Shown here piece after piece: positions 63,447 to 64,000 of a DNA stretch of 64,000 nt (position 1 is its first letter; the number at the start of each line of letters is the position of its first letter). The notes beneath the pieces are model-generated. The model did no database searches. It was not told the origin of the DNA and saw only the letters and a list, made by a program, of their open reading frames with translations. Source of the stretch: Candidatus Gastranaerophilales bacterium (lineage in GTDB: Bacteria > Cyanobacteriota > Vampirovibrionia > Gastranaerophilales > Gastranaerophilaceae); contig CALVEO010000004.1 in NCBI GenBank assembly GCA_944326615.1, positions 1 to 64,000 on the forward strand, in the 5' to 3' direction. The translations under genes were made by a program, and so were the position numbers.

Positions 63447-64000
63447 TTATTCACCTTACAATTTACAAAAATTTCTGCACCATTTTGAGGAAAATATTCA
63501 ATTAAGTTATACAAACCATCAAGTAAATTTTCATCAATTATTTTTTCATTCACCAAACATTGCATTTTAGAGTGATTAAAAGGTTTTATGAAATAAGAAC
63601 CTTTATCAACAATCGAAAAACCTAAATCTTGAACAAATTTTGACAAACTTGAAATATTGTATGTTGTATTCTGCTGGAGTTTTTTTGCGGTACCGGTTAA
63701 ATTTCCGATATTATCGATCAGGCCGGATTTATATGCCCACAAAAGATGAAAACTCTCAGAATTTGGAACATTTATATGAACAATTGTGTTGTTATTGCAT
63801 AAACTCCTAACAGATTTAAGCAGATTTTCAGGTTGGTTTACTTCATGAAGCAGACTGCTGAGTATAATAAAATCGTATTTATTATGTTTCAAATTCTCTG
63901 TCTTATTTTCTAGAAAATCATTTATTATTGAAATGTTAGGGTTGAATTTATTCGAATTTTTAACTATTTCACAAAATTTTACTGATGGTTCAACTATCGT
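63443..64000 (-). CDS. SAM-dependent methyltransferase, C-terminal part (runs off the window)
   Basis: The frame is open from the window's right edge and ends at 63443, so only the last about 185 residues are seen. VEPSVKFCEIVK (about 63965-64000) and YDFIILSSLLHEVNQPENLL are motifs I/II and III-IV of class I methyltransferases; VHINVPNSESFHLLWAY follows. A TTG at 63892 is open but is not the true start. First visible gene of the minus-strand operon. Substrate unknown, probably a surface sugar. Confidence 0.85.
   Translation of the reverse strand, partial: TIVEPSVKFCEIVKNSNKFNPNISIINDFLENKTENLKHNKYDFIILSSLLHEVNQPENLLKSVRSLCNNNTIVHINVPNSESFHLLWAYKSGLIDNIGNLTGTAKKLQQNTTYNISSLSKFVQDLGFSIVDKGSYFIKPFNHSKMQCLVNEKIIDENLLDGLYNLIEYFPQNGAEIFVNCKVNK

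Overview
The window is a low-GC bacterial chromosome segment with dense genes, short spacers and many small hypothetical proteins. I read it as a non-photosynthetic relative of Cyanobacteria, most likely gut Gastranaerophilales (Melainabacteria/Vampirovibrionia). The reasons are an LdpA-like iron-sulfur protein, a DUF4330 protein, a bifunctional-nuclease (DUF151) protein, three type II/IV pilin-like proteins with a near-identical FTLAEVLITLG leader, and outer-envelope polysaccharide genes. This assignment is an inference; there is no rRNA in the window.

Layout. 298-867: two small unknown proteins. 919-5038 (minus): surface-sugar operon (HldE-type sugar kinase, DUF4330, O-antigen ligase-like protein, DegT aminotransferase). 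5188-16437: mixed housekeeping and envelope genes (phosphoesterase, ispG, exported small protein, GHL10 glycoside hydrolase-like protein, comEC, pyrF, DUF2023, XRE regulator, pilin, rmuC). 16700-18135: response regulator and soluble histidine kinase. 18204-21659: a 1151-residue membrane protein built from three copies of one module. 22063-26855: mgtC-like gene and an oligopeptide permease operon without ATPases. 26907-28216: a pilin-like gene with a G10 tract and in-frame repeats at its 5' end. 28914-30981: groES-groEL. 31073-39402: interrupted repeat protein, cysK, an ECF sigma/anti-sigma/Spy-like operon, two paralogous membrane proteins, small proteins, a second divergent pilin/XRE pair, and a DUF151 protein. 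39553: tRNA-Ser(GCU).

The most interesting part is 40001-53549, one tightly packed plus-strand operon. RfbF, RfbG and RfbH homologues should make CDP-3,6-dideoxy-4-keto-hexose. Next to them are a 4Fe-4S LdpA-like protein (candidate electron donor for RfbH), a HAD phosphatase, two different aldolases (DRE-TIM and HpcH/HpaI), a ThDP-dependent enzyme like the YerE branching enzyme, an SDR, and a GtrA/GtrB-type flippase and lipid-sugar synthase pair. A large multi-pass membrane protein, probably the sugar transferase, carries an in-frame C10 tract suited to phase variation. Together they suggest synthesis and phase-variable attachment of a branched-chain deoxysugar. A second polysaccharide operon (56841-64000, minus, running off the right edge) has IspD-like, CDP-glycerol-transferase-like, DegT, SDR, FemAB-like and methyltransferase genes. 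A helicase-nuclease sits between the two.

Gene-free stretches (10.1-10.6, 21.7-22.1, 27.6-28.6 and 36.1-36.8 kb) are mosaics of interspersed repeats, including a 100-bp MITE-like palindrome in three copies. A different 120-bp repeat lies inside the opp operon and between groES and groEL.
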